Assembly: GCF_039521845.1 (NCBI RefSeq)
Contig: NZ_BAAACW010000071.1
Location: 1-14,669, forward strand
DNA length: 14,669 nucleotides
Origin: Alkalibacterium iburiense
GTDB taxonomy: Bacteria; Bacillota; Bacilli; Lactobacillales; Carnobacteriaceae_A
Direction: 5' to 3'
Shown: positions 6,472-14,648 of the stretch, piece by piece
How the letters are laid out: every line of letters begins with the position of its first letter
How positions within the stretch are numbered: the first letter of the stretch is position 1
Program-made: the position numbers and the translations under genes
Notes under the pieces: model-generated
Told to the model about the DNA's origin: nothing
Databases searched by the model: none
Seen by the model: the letters and a program-made list of their open reading frames with translations, nothing else

Positions 6472-9243
6472 TTATAAAGCTTCTGGATAATGCTCTTCTA
6501 AGATACTGTGGCAACGTTGGCACAATACTTCTTCATCATTTAACTCAACGTAGTCTTCTGTTGTAATACGGCATCGCGTACATACTTCACCCGGCATCTT
6601 TTCTACTTTAATAGAGACTCCGTCAAAATCAAGAATACTGCTGTCATCTGGTTTATTGTTTAGTTCATCAATAGTGATTTCTGAGGCAATTAAAATTTGT
6701 CGAATGTCACTATTCAACGATTCCAGTAACTGCTTGTTTTCTTCTGATACGTATAAGGTCGTCTTAGCTTCAAAATCTTTACCTATCACTTTATTTTCTC
6801 TTGCTACTTCGTTAGCTTTCATTACTTTATCTCTTAACTTCATAAAAGCAGTCCATTTTTCTAATACTTTTTCTTCATTCTCATAATGTTTCACTTCTGG
6901 CATTTCGGCGAGCTGGACATACTCTTCTTCCTCACTTAAATACGTCCAAATCTCTTCCGTTGTATGAGGTAGAATAGGCGTCAGCAGTTTGGTTAAATCT
7001 TTTATAATATGATAAAAGACTGTCTGCATGGCTCGTCGTTCATAAGCGTCTGGTACATCAATATACAAGATATCTTTTGCAAAGTTTGCATAGAAATTGG
7101 AAACATCAACTGTTAAAAAGTGATTAATCTCCTTGAAGATATCTGAGAAATTATACCGTTCATAGCCATCAATGACATTTCGAACTGTCACATTCAGCTG
7201 GTTCATCAAGTATTGATCAACCGGACGTAAATCATCATATGACAAGCCATTTTCTTTTATGTCAAAATCTTCTGTATTTTGAATTAAGAAACGTAGAGTG
7301 TTTCTGATTTTACGGTAGACTTCTGACACCTGTTTTAAAATGTCCATGCTTACACGAACGTCTGCCTGTGTATCTACACTGGAAACCCATAATCTAATTA
7401 AATCAGCACCCATTTGCTTAATGATTTTATTAGGATCGATTATGTTCCCTAGTGATTTACTCATTTTCTTTCCGTTCCCATCTAAGACCATACCTTGAGA
7501 GAGCACAGACTTATAAGGTGGAACGCCATTTATAGCTACTGATGTCGTTAAACTGGAGTTAAACCATCCTCTGTACTGATCAGACCCTTCTAGATACATA
7601 TCAGCAGGGAATGTCAGGTTTTCTCTAGTGCGTAATACGGCATGGTGAGACGACCCTGAATCAAACCAGACATCCATTATATCCGTTTCTTTAGTAAATT
7701 CACCATTTGGACTTGATGGGTGTTCAAACCCTTCTGGTAAAAGATCTTTTGCTTCTCTTTCAAACCAAATATTAGACCCTTCTTTTTCAAATAACTGAGC
7801 TACATGCTCAATGACCTCAGGTGACATAATGGCATCGCCGTTTTCTCCATAAAAAATCGGTAGAGGAACGCCCCAAGAACGTTGTCTTGAAATAACCCAG
7901 TCGCCACGGTCTCTAACCATATTATAGATGCGCTGCATGCCCCATGGTTGAAGCCATTCTACATCTTCAATAGCTTTAAGGATGTCTTCTCTAAAGTTGT
8001 CAATAGAAGCAAACCACTGAGGAGTTGCTCTAAATATAACTGGTTTCTTTGTACGCCAATCATGTGGGTAACTATGGGTAAAGAAATCCAGTTTCAGTAA
8101 TGCTCCGTTTTCTTCTAGCCATTCTGTAATTGTTTTGTTCGCTTTATCATAGAAAATACCTTCTAAACCTGGAGCTTCATCAGTAAATAACCCTTTGTCA
8201 TCCACTGGAGAAATAATAGGCAAGTTATATTTCTGACAGACAATAAAGTCATCTTCCCCGTGTCCAGGTGCTGTATGGACCAGTCCAGTTCCATCTTCTA
8301 GAGTCACATGATCTCCAACAATTAATAATGACTCTCTATCATAGAACGGATGATGAGCTGTTATGCCTTCTAGATCTCTTCCTGGTATTTCTTTAATTAA
8401 ATGAACATCTTCCCATTCAAGTGTTTCTGCAACTTCTTCTGCTAATTTAGAAGCCACAACGAATTTTCTGCCATCTGCTTCTAATACCGCATAATTCGTA
8501 TCAGGTTTAACAGCAATGGCTAAGTTTGCAGGTAAAGTCCAAGGAGTGGTTGTCCATATGATAAAGGACGTATCATCTTCTAGTACGGAATTTCCATCTT
8601 TGACATTAAAGGCTACATAGATACTCGGTGAACGTACATCCTGATACTCAATCTCTGCTTCTGCTAATGCAGATTCGCTAGACGGCGACCAGTAGATTGG
8701 TTTTAGTCCACGGTAAATATACCCTTTTTCAGCCATCTTTCCGAATACTCGAATTTGTTCAGCTTCATAGTCATTTGTTAAAGTCACATACGGGTCATCC
8801 CATTCCCCTGCGACTCCTAGACGTTTGAAATCTTCTCGCTGTTTGTTTATTTGTTCCCATGCATACTCTGCACACTTTTTACGAAATTCAGCAACAGACA
8901 TCGATTTACGATCGACACCTTGGTTAGTCAACACTTGCTCAATAGGTAAACCGTGCGTATCCCAACCCGGAACATATGGAGCTCTAAAACCGGACATGGA
9001 TTTATACCTTACAATAATATCCTTTGAAATCTTATTAAGGGCATGTCCCATATGGATATTTCCGTTTGCAAATGGCGGACCATCATGTAAAACAAATGAT
9101 GGCTTATCCTTATTCAACTCTTGACGTTTTGAGTACACTCCTGCTTTCTCCCATTCTTCTTGTCGTCCTGGCTCTTTATTGGGAAGGCCTGCACGCATTG
9201 GAAAGGAGGTTTTAAGCAAATTCAATGTATCTTTAATTTCCAT
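6472..9243 (-). CDS. ileS: Isoleucyl-tRNA synthetase
   Basis: This class I aminoacyl-tRNA synthetase charges tRNA-Ile and edits misactivated valine. The HIGH motif appears as HMGH at residues 64-67 after PPFANGNI, and KMSKS at 593-597. The editing-domain sequence WTTTPWTLPAN is present. The C-terminal zinc-binding cysteines are intact at residues 888/891 and 908/911 (CTRC and CQRC). The length of 923 matches the bacterial type with a C-terminal zinc finger. I chose the ATG at 9243, preceded by GAAGGTGAG. An in-frame ATG-like start at 9318 would lie inside the T-box and terminator and give an N-terminus unlike the family. Expression is controlled by the tRNA-Ile T-box leader directly upstream. 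Placement after divIVA is the usual one in Gram-positive bacteria. Confidence 0.98.
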   Translation of the reverse strand: MEIKDTLNLLKTSFPMRAGLPNKEPGRQEEWEKAGVYSKRQELNKDKPSFVLHDGPPFANGNIHMGHALNKISKDIIVRYKSMSGFRAPYVPGWDTHGLPIEQVLTNQGVDRKSMSVAEFRKKCAEYAWEQINKQREDFKRLGVAGEWDDPYVTLTNDYEAEQIRVFGKMAEKGYIYRGLKPIYWSPSSESALAEAEIEYQDVRSPSIYVAFNVKDGNSVLEDDTSFIIWTTTPWTLPANLAIAVKPDTNYAVLEADGRKFVVASKLAEEVAETLEWEDVHLIKEIPGRDLEGITAHHPFYDRESLLIVGDHVTLEDGTGLVHTAPGHGEDDFIVCQKYNLPIISPVDDKGLFTDEAPGLEGIFYDKANKTITEWLEENGALLKLDFFTHSYPHDWRTKKPVIFRATPQWFASIDNFREDILKAIEDVEWLQPWGMQRIYNMVRDRGDWVISRQRSWGVPLPIFYGENGDAIMSPEVIEHVAQLFEKEGSNIWFEREAKDLLPEGFEHPSSPNGEFTKETDIMDVWFDSGSSHHAVLRTRENLTFPADMYLEGSDQYRGWFNSSLTTSVAINGVPPYKSVLSQGMVLDGNGKKMSKSLGNIIDPNKIIKQMGADLIRLWVSSVDTQADVRVSMDILKQVSEVYRKIRNTLRFLIQNTEDFDIKENGLSYDDLRPVDQYLMNQLNVTVRNVIDGYERYNFSDIFKEINHFLTVDVSNFYANFAKDILYIDVPDAYERRAMQTVFYHIIKDLTKLLTPILPHTTEEIWTYLSEEEEYVQLAEMPEVKHYENEEKVLEKWTAFMKLRDKVMKANEVARENKVIGKDFEAKTTLYVSEENKQLLESLNSDIRQILIASEITIDELNNKPDDSSILDFDGVSIKVEKMPGEVCTRCRITTEDYVELNDEEVLCQRCHSILEEHYPEAL

Positions 9244-9272
9244 TTTCTCACCTTCTAAAATTATTTTTATAC

Positions 9273-9307
9273 AAAAAAAGACTTCGCCCCTAAAAGGACG
9301 AAATCTT
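9273..9307 (-). terminator. T-box-controlled terminator of ileS
   Basis: On the minus strand AAGATTTCGTCC pairs with GGGGCGAAGTCTT (two G-U pairs) and runs into seven Ts. Its 5' arm overlaps the antiterminator formed by the T-box sequence, so uncharged tRNA would prevent its folding. Confidence 0.88.
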
Positions 9308-9499
9308 CGTGGTACCACCTTAATTTAAAAAGTTATTAAAACTTTTCCTTGGTTCCTTTATCGCAGGACTACGCCGGTAACTACTTTTTTCATTATCGGT
9401 TAACTTGAAGGATTATAGTTTAATTCTTCCTTATCAATGTCTCAGCTTCTCATTGATTCTCTGTAAAGGGAACTTAAATATAGTGTTTCAAGTACACAT
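9273..9499 (-). promoter_or_regulatory. T-box riboswitch (tRNA-Ile sensing) in the ileS leader
   Basis: The ileS leader contains a full T-box element. The base of Stem I is ACTTGAA (9487-9493) pairing with TTCAAGT (9403-9409). Above it is a TTTAA/TTAAA helix, with AGAGA and GAAGCTGAGA motifs in the distal part (about 9440-9462). The specifier loop next to the basal helix holds ATC (9411-9413), an isoleucine codon, matching the downstream gene. Stem III is the AAAAGTT/AACTTTT hairpin at 9328-9346. The T-box sequence AAGGTGGTACCACG occupies 9309-9322, followed by the competing terminator. High uncharged tRNA-Ile should stabilise the antiterminator and turn ileS on. The specifier assignment is by position; an ATA triplet lies 2-4 nt away in the same loop. 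Confidence 0.93.
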
Positions 9500-9504
9500 T
9501 TATT

Positions 9505-9533
9505 ATTTAATTAGTCTATGGCAGGTAATTCAA
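9505..9533 (-). promoter_or_regulatory. Candidate promoter of the T-box/ileS transcript
   Basis: TTGAAT, a 17-nt spacer and TTAAAT on the minus strand. The -35 lies inside the 3' end of divIVA. Transcription would start a few nt before T-box Stem I. The -10 match is only moderate. Confidence 0.45.
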
Positions 9534-10161
9534 CAGCTGGTGTCATACCTTCTTCGTACTCATCATCTGATTCTGGCTCATTACCTTCTTCTTGTAATTC
9601 TTCTTTATTTTCTAAATTTTCTTTCACTTCTTTGATCGTTTCTATATCAATATGTTCAGAAGATGGAGGCTGAAGAATATCATCCCATTCTTCCTTTTTT
9701 ACTAATTCCAACTGAGATTCAATCATTAATTGAAGCCTTTGACGAAAAATACGGCTCTGTTTTCTCAGTTCTTCTGTTTCTTCTTCGATTTTACGAGCTT
9801 TACTGACGGCATCTTTTAATAGCTCATCCGCATGGTTTTCAGCATCATGCTTTAAGTTAGCTGCTTCTGTTTTAGCTTCTTTAGTAATCATTTCAGCTTC
9901 TTTTTCCGCATTCTTTTTCAGCCTGTCAGCTGCGTCCTGTGCAACGATAATGGATTTATTTAAAGAGTCGTGCATTTGATCATAATTTTCTAATTTCTCT
10001 TCAGCAAAACTCAGTCTTTTTTCTGTCTCTTTTTTCTGCTTCAATAACATTTCGTAATCTTTAATGATTTGATCAAGGTAGTCATTTACTTCATCCTGAT
10101 CATACCCTCGCATTTTAACAGGAAAATCTTTGTTATGTATATCCATTGGTGTTAAAGCCAT
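9511..10161 (-). CDS. divIVA: Cell division/polarity protein DivIVA
   Basis: This coiled-coil scaffold binds negatively curved membrane at septa and poles and recruits division and wall-synthesis partners. The N-terminal lipid-binding domain is clear (LTPMDIHNKDF, then MRGYDQDEVNDYLDQ). It carries Arg18, but Met at position 17 where the Bacillus protein has the membrane-inserting Phe. Residues about 30-165 are heptad-rich coiled coil, and the last 50 are an acidic tail. The length of 216 is within the Lactobacillales range and longer than the 164 residues in Bacillus subtilis. GGAGGTG lies 7 nt before the ATG. It has its own promoter-like signal but keeps the usual position between ylmH and ileS. 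Confidence 0.96.
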   Translation of the reverse strand: MALTPMDIHNKDFPVKMRGYDQDEVNDYLDQIIKDYEMLLKQKKETEKRLSFAEEKLENYDQMHDSLNKSIIVAQDAADRLKKNAEKEAEMITKEAKTEAANLKHDAENHADELLKDAVSKARKIEEETEELRKQSRIFRQRLQLMIESQLELVKKEEWDDILQPPSSEHIDIETIKEVKENLENKEELQEEGNEPESDDEYEEGMTPAVELPAID

Positions 10162-10208
10162 GGAAAAACACCTCCATTTGATTTTTTCATCCGATTATTA
10201 CTATACAT

Positions 10209-10237
10209 ACTATAATAAATTTTAACTGCTATCTCAA
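10209..10237 (-). promoter_or_regulatory. Promoter of divIVA
   Basis: TTGAGA, a 17-nt spacer and TATAGT on the minus strand, in the 85-nt gap between ylmH and divIVA and about 48 nt before the start codon. Confidence 0.6.
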
Positions 10238-10246
10238 GTTTACCGG

Positions 10247-11032
10247 TCATTTATTTCTGTCCAAAACACCCATACGTAATCGAATTTTCTCTTTTTTTGT
10301 TTTCCCTTCGATAGACTGGATGCGCAAACGTCCATACCCTCTTATAGAAACGACATCATAAATGCTCAACAGTGTATCTGGTCTATCCATTTCATTCCAA
10401 TTCACTTTAACCTTATTAGAAGAAATGATTTCTTTTGATTTTTGTCTAGAGATATTGAACACAGCGGCTAATACAGTATCCAACCGCAAGGAAGACACGA
10501 TTTCATCCCGCTCTTCCCAAGTATCTTTCGGTAATATGATATCCGTATAATTTACTTCTTCTAACTGAATGCTTATTTTCCCTATTTTATCAATAGACGG
10601 AATTAAATATAATAGTATGGCCTCTTCAGCAAAAAATTGCCATCTTTCTGAATCTGTAATGATGTCTCCGATAGTTTCTCTTTTTATTCCTGAGCCCATT
10701 AAAGTTCCTAAAATTTGACCATGAGAGAGTTCCGCAAATTTTTTGGGATATCGAATTTCTGCTACTTTTATTTGGAAATCGTCTTGTGACGGCTCAAAAT
10801 AAGACGGTGACAAGTAGAGGCGTTTTCTTTCAGCCGCCTCATAGCCACCAAAACTGTTCATAACGATATCATCAAATTGCCCCATCACAGACTCTACGAT
10901 ATATTGTTCTCGAGGGTCTAAAAAAGGCGTGAGATAGGGAGTATACTGGTTTTCTACTTGATGAGCCCAATCCAGTACTTGATCGATAAATGGTCTCTCA
11001 TTTTCTCTAAAATGTTGATATAAGTTATCCAT
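10247..11032 (-). CDS. ylmH: YlmH-family S4-domain RNA-binding protein
   Basis: This 261-residue protein has an N-terminal YlmH domain and a C-terminal S4 RNA-binding domain (about 178-240; LDTVLAAVFNISRQKSKEII, then VKVNW). YlmH proteins bind the large ribosomal subunit, and in Bacillus YlmH has been linked to rescue of stalled ribosomes, alongside a milder division phenotype. I chose the ATG at 11032, since MDNLYQHFRENERPFIDQ matches the family N-terminus and GAGG lies 5-6 nt before it. An in-frame ATG at 11047 would add five residues and overlap the ylmG stop as ATGA, but has no ribosome binding site. Tight coupling to ylmG supports co-transcription. Confidence 0.93.
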   Translation of the reverse strand: MDNLYQHFRENERPFIDQVLDWAHQVENQYTPYLTPFLDPREQYIVESVMGQFDDIVMNSFGGYEAAERKRLYLSPSYFEPSQDDFQIKVAEIRYPKKFAELSHGQILGTLMGSGIKRETIGDIITDSERWQFFAEEAILLYLIPSIDKIGKISIQLEEVNYTDIILPKDTWEERDEIVSSLRLDTVLAAVFNISRQKSKEIISSNKVKVNWNEMDRPDTLLSIYDVVSIRGYGRLRIQSIEGKTKKEKIRLRMGVLDRNK

Positions 11033-11039
11033 ACAATCC

Positions 11040-11339
11040 TCATCCAAATTGAATTAATAGATTAAATAACAATCGAAAAACCGCATCTATCCCATACCCA
11101 ACAAAATTCAAAGCAAAGAAGGCTACGATTCCTGCTAAACTAATCATCCCAATTGGAGGAATAAACTGTCGAAAAAATCCTACATAAGGTTCACAGATTC
11201 GTATTAAAAACTGGCCAAACCTCGACTGATAGCCTCCCGGTAACCAAGATAGTAAAAAGTACACGACTAACGCTATACGATAAAGTTGTAGTCCTTGCAT
11301 CGTTAGGGAATAGAGGGTTCTCAAAAGTTGTACTAACAT
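11040..11339 (-). CDS. ylmG: YggT/YlmG-family membrane protein
   Basis: The 99-residue protein has two hydrophobic helices (about 17-36 and 62-82) separated by a loop holding the YggT signature RFGQFLIRICEPYVGFFRQFIPP. The family is a standard member of Gram-positive division clusters. Its exact role is unresolved, with links to membrane organisation or osmotic behaviour in some organisms. The nearest ribosome binding site (GGAG) is about 13 nt before the ATG, rather far, so translation may depend on sepF read-through. Its stop overlaps the ylmH start region. Confidence 0.93.
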   Translation of the reverse strand: MLVQLLRTLYSLTMQGLQLYRIALVVYFLLSWLPGGYQSRFGQFLIRICEPYVGFFRQFIPPIGMISLAGIVAFFALNFVGYGIDAVFRLLFNLLIQFG

Positions 11340-11362
11340 AATTAATTTGTTACTCCAATCTA

Positions 11363-11821
11363 TTAATAATCATTATTTTTTAAAGCTTGTAACTCTGCCC
11401 CGTCTACTTCAAATGATTGTGGAGTACACATGAAAATCTCTTCTCCAATTCTTTGAATATCCCCTTTTATGGCATAAGTGGTGCCCATAAGAAAATCAAT
11501 CATTTTTTTTGCTTGTTCTTTTTCCATTCGGCGGAAATTAATTATGACAGATTGATTGCTTAACAATACATCAGCTACAGATTGGACCTCTGAGTACAAA
11601 CGAGGTTCCATAATTTTAATACGTGGTTTTTTCATAGCCTGTTGATTGATGGCATAAATGTTTTTCCCGCTGTTGCTTTGCGTTTCAGTCATAGAATTGT
11701 TTTTTTGTATCACTGGCTTAGCCGCTTTTTGTTTGTCTTCTTTAGCTGGTTTTTCAACTACTTCTTCAGTATCTGTATCATCTAAAGAAAAGTAATTATT
11801 AAATTTTTGTTTGATACTCAT
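11363..11821 (-). CDS. sepF: Cell division protein SepF
   Basis: SepF binds the FtsZ C-terminal tail, forms rings that bundle FtsZ filaments and attaches them to the membrane. The N-terminus (MSIKQKFNNYFSLDD) is the expected membrane-binding amphipathic helix, followed by a charged, variable linker (about 16-65). The globular SepF domain lies at about 66-148 and includes VIINFRRMEKEQAKKMIDFL. The length of 152 is typical. It lies 26 nt after ftsZ and 23 nt before ylmG. The ribosome binding site is only fair (GGAAGGAAGAG). Confidence 0.96.
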   Translation of the reverse strand: MSIKQKFNNYFSLDDTDTEEVVEKPAKEDKQKAAKPVIQKNNSMTETQSNSGKNIYAINQQAMKKPRIKIMEPRLYSEVQSVADVLLSNQSVIINFRRMEKEQAKKMIDFLMGTTYAIKGDIQRIGEEIFMCTPQSFEVDGAELQALKNNDY

Positions 11822-11847
11822 GTATACTCTTCCTTCCTAATACAAGC

Positions 11848-13077
11848 TTACTTGCGTCTTCTTCTGAAGAATGGTGGTGTGTCGACCTCTTCGTCATTTG
11901 TGTCTTTAGACGGTTCATTTCTAGAGAATAAATCCTTAGCAGAATTATCTTTTTTGTTTTCCACAGCTTCATCTAAATCAGCATTGTGGCGATCTCTTAA
12001 GTTCGGCTCTTTTCTAATATCCCAATTGCCAAACGGATCATTCTCTTTATTTGATGGTGTATTGGATGTTTGAGTACGATTAGAGCTGGTCGCTGGTGAA
12101 GATTGTTTTTTATGTTTCTTTTCAGGGTCGATACCAGTAGCGATAACTGTAACGATAACCTCATCGCCTAAATCTTCGTTAATGGATGTACCAAAAATGA
12201 TATTTACATCACTTGTAGCTGCAGCAGAAACAATATCGGAAGCATCTTGTGCTTCAAACAAAGTTAAATCAGATCCTCCTGTAATGTTAAGTAGAACATT
12301 CTCTGCTCCGTCTAAGGATACTTCTAAAAGTGGAGACGAAATAGCTTTTTTAGTCGCATCAGCTGTTCTGTTTTCTCCAGAAGATGTTCCAATCCCCATT
12401 AAAGCAGATCCTTGATTTTCCATAACTGTTTTGACATCAGCAAAATCCAGGTTAACATAGCCCGGGTTTGTGATTAAATCGGATATTCCTTGGACACCTT
12501 GTCTTAAAACATTATCTGCTTCTCTGAAGGCTTCCATCATAGGGGTTTTCTTATCTACTATTTCTAGCAAGCGATTATTAGCAATCGTTACTAAAGTATC
12601 CACGTGTTCACGCATAGCTGCAATACCTTCAGCAGCAAAACGTCCTTTTTTAGGTCCTTCGAAAGTAAATGGACGAGTAATCACTCCTACAGTTAGCGCT
12701 CCTTGCTCTTTCGCAATCTTAGCTACTATAGCTGCGGCACCTGTTCCAGTTCCACCGCCCATACCTGCAGTAACGAAGACCATATCTGCACCTTTTAAGG
12801 CTTCTGCTATAGCTTCTTCACTCTCTTCTCCAGATTTCTTTCCAACATCTGGATTTGCCCCAGCACCAAGACCTCGCGTTAATTTTGGTCCTAATTGAAT
12901 TTTTGTTTCAGCATTATTCATATCCAGCGCTTGTAAATCCGTGTTAGCTGCTATAAATTCAACACCTTCAACACCATCTGCAATCATTCGGTTTACAGCG
13001 TTTCCTCCGGCTCCACCAACACCAATAACTTTTATAACTGCCCCATTAGAAATGGCAGAATCAAATCCTAATTCCAT
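11848..13077 (-). CDS. ftsZ: Cell division GTPase FtsZ
   Basis: This tubulin homologue polymerises into the Z-ring at midcell. The GTP-binding loop GVGGAGGNAVNRM is at residues 19-31, the tubulin signature GGGTGTG at 107-113, and the catalytic T7 loop NPGYVNLDFADV at 204-215. A disordered, charged linker of about 80 residues (about 317-395) leads to the C-terminal peptide VDTPPFFRRRRK, the docking site for FtsA, SepF and similar partners. The length of 409 exceeds the 382 residues of Bacillus subtilis because of the linker. AGGAGG lies 7-8 nt before the ATG. It follows ftsA by 31 nt. Confidence 0.99.
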   Translation of the reverse strand: MELGFDSAISNGAVIKVIGVGGAGGNAVNRMIADGVEGVEFIAANTDLQALDMNNAETKIQLGPKLTRGLGAGANPDVGKKSGEESEEAIAEALKGADMVFVTAGMGGGTGTGAAAIVAKIAKEQGALTVGVITRPFTFEGPKKGRFAAEGIAAMREHVDTLVTIANNRLLEIVDKKTPMMEAFREADNVLRQGVQGISDLITNPGYVNLDFADVKTVMENQGSALMGIGTSSGENRTADATKKAISSPLLEVSLDGAENVLLNITGGSDLTLFEAQDASDIVSAAATSDVNIIFGTSINEDLGDEVIVTVIATGIDPEKKHKKQSSPATSSNRTQTSNTPSNKENDPFGNWDIRKEPNLRDRHNADLDEAVENKKDNSAKDLFSRNEPSKDTNDEEVDTPPFFRRRRK

Positions 13078-13108
13078 TCTTTTTCCTCCTGTAATAACTT
13101 ATAAATAG

Positions 13109-14422
13109 TTAATCAAAAAAATTAGTGAAGATATTTTTTAAACTATCGATAAATGATCCGTTTTTATTTTCAGTTTGATTCGTTTTTTCTTTTTTGCTGC
13201 TTTGAGTTAGTTCGTTAGAAGTAGTGATTGCTGTTTCACTAAGCTCAGTTGTTTCTCCAAAAAGAATCAAATGGTTTATACCTTTATGAATTTCATCCAT
13301 TTTAGCTTTATAGTAAACAAGTGATATAGCGTTTGTAAATGAAGGGTACCTGACTCCCATGAAATCCGGTATGTATGTTTTGATATTAACGTTGAATACA
13401 TCCTCAGCTAGTTCGTTGATTCTCGGTATGCTGGAAGTACCACCTGTCAAAACTACTCCTCCTGGAAGATCAAGAGCACCAATTTCATCTAATTCATCTT
13501 TTACCTGCTCAAAAATTTGAGCTAATCTTGCTTCAATTATTTCAGCTATATACGTTTCAGTTACTTGTACAGCGTTGTCTTGGCCTATAACATCTATTGA
13601 AATAGACTGCGGCTCTTCATCCGGTCCTATCTCTGCAAAAGCAAATCCAACTTCTCTTTTTAGTTTTTCTGCATTTTTCAAAGATGTATTTAAAACAACT
13701 GAAATATCTTTAGTGATATTTGCGCCGCCTTCTTTGATAACCGATGAAAATTTAATTTGTTGATCATGGACTGCGGAAACAGTTGTCTGTCCCCCACCTA
13801 AATCAAGCTGTACCGTTCCAAAACGTTGTTCATCTTCACTTAAAACGAGTTCTGACATGGCTTTAGGCTGGAAAATTAAATCATCTATAGAATAACCTGC
13901 ATTATTCACGCTTTTCTTAATATTGTGTAGAACAGTTTTAGAAACAGATAGTGCTGTTCCGTAAAGTTCTACTTGTTCCCCGACCATTTTCCGAGGATCT
14001 TTGATTCCATCAAAACCATCTACAATAAATTCTTCTACCATAATTGATAATAAGGTTTTATCAGATGAAACTGTTTTATTTTTTACTTGTTCAATTAATT
14101 TAACTAATACCGTTTCATTTATTTCTTGATTAGAACTTCCAACTGTAGCATTGACGTGAAAAGGATTAATATCTACATTTAAAGCAGGTACTCCAACAGT
14201 CAAAGACTGTATGTCTAGCCCAGATTTCTCTTCTGCCTGAGTGACTGCTTTTTTTATGGATTGAGCCGTTTCATCAATATCAATAATTAAACCTTTATTA
14301 ATACCGTTAGATCTTTCACTCCCGACTCCAATAACATTCATCTGTCCATTCAATACTTCAGATACAATGACTTTTATCGAAGTGGTTCCAATATCTAAAC
14401 TTGTATATATGCCATCTTTCAA
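13109..14422 (-). CDS. ftsA: Cell division protein FtsA (TTG start)
   Basis: This actin-like ATPase tethers FtsZ filaments to the membrane and recruits later division proteins. DIGTTSIKV (10-18) is the phosphate-1 motif and LDLGGGQTTVS (206-216) phosphate-2. VVLTGGTSSIPRI (323-335) is the adenosine motif. The 1C domain occupies roughly 85-165. The last 16 residues (NGSFIDSLKNIFTNFFD region) form the amphipathic membrane-targeting helix after a polar linker. The length of 437 fits the family. Translation begins at TTG (14420-14422): AGGAGG lies 10 nt upstream and no ATG or GTG in frame lies nearby, which supports the rare start. Confidence 0.98.
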   Translation of the reverse strand: MKDGIYTSLDIGTTSIKVIVSEVLNGQMNVIGVGSERSNGINKGLIIDIDETAQSIKKAVTQAEEKSGLDIQSLTVGVPALNVDINPFHVNATVGSSNQEINETVLVKLIEQVKNKTVSSDKTLLSIMVEEFIVDGFDGIKDPRKMVGEQVELYGTALSVSKTVLHNIKKSVNNAGYSIDDLIFQPKAMSELVLSEDEQRFGTVQLDLGGGQTTVSAVHDQQIKFSSVIKEGGANITKDISVVLNTSLKNAEKLKREVGFAFAEIGPDEEPQSISIDVIGQDNAVQVTETYIAEIIEARLAQIFEQVKDELDEIGALDLPGGVVLTGGTSSIPRINELAEDVFNVNIKTYIPDFMGVRYPSFTNAISLVYYKAKMDEIHKGINHLILFGETTELSETAITTSNELTQSSKKEKTNQTENKNGSFIDSLKNIFTNFFD

Positions 14423-14498
14423 TTTATTGAAACCTCCTGTCTACAATAGTTAATAAGCTATTAAAATTTACTAATAATTTCAGCTATTGATACATATC

Positions 14499-14507
14499 AT
14501 TTTACCA
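14499..14507 (-). promoter_or_regulatory. Candidate extended -10 promoter upstream of ftsA
   Basis: TGGTAAAAT on the minus strand fits an extended -10 element, about 77 nt before the ftsA start. The matching -35 is poor, so this is tentative. The rest of 14423-14600 is AT-rich and shows nothing else I can support. Confidence 0.35.
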
Positions 14508-14600
14508 TAAACAACTGCTCATAATGAAGAGTCTTTATGGATTTATACCCTAATTTCAATTACTATTGTGTAACAAATAGGTCAGCATACGATTATTTAT

Positions 14601-14648
14601 AAAAAAAGCTTCGGCTACGCCTTCGCCCTTTTGGGATAGTGCGTAGCC
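14601..14648 (-). terminator. Hairpin terminator upstream of ftsA
   Basis: GGCTACGC (14613-14620) and GCGTAGCC (14641-14648) are perfect inverted repeats. An inner CCC/GGG helix at 14626-14635 has a 4-nt loop. On the minus strand the structure is followed by GAAGC and seven Ts. It probably ends the gene to the right (ftsQ/divIB would be expected, not visible) or acts as an attenuator for ftsA. Confidence 0.7.

Noticed and set aside
9244..9318. N-terminal extension of IleS to 9318
   Set aside because: It would translate through the T-box terminator stem and add 25 residues unlike any IleS N-terminus. The ATG at 9243 has a good ribosome binding site.
9405..9635. A plus-strand open frame across the T-box and the divIVA end
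   Set aside because: It is antisense to the T-box leader and divIVA, low in complexity, and has no ribosome binding site.
12470..12898. A 142-codon open frame on the plus strand
   Set aside because: It lies wholly antisense to the conserved GTPase core of ftsZ. Its composition mirrors the ftsZ codons, and no ribosome binding site or family resemblance is visible.
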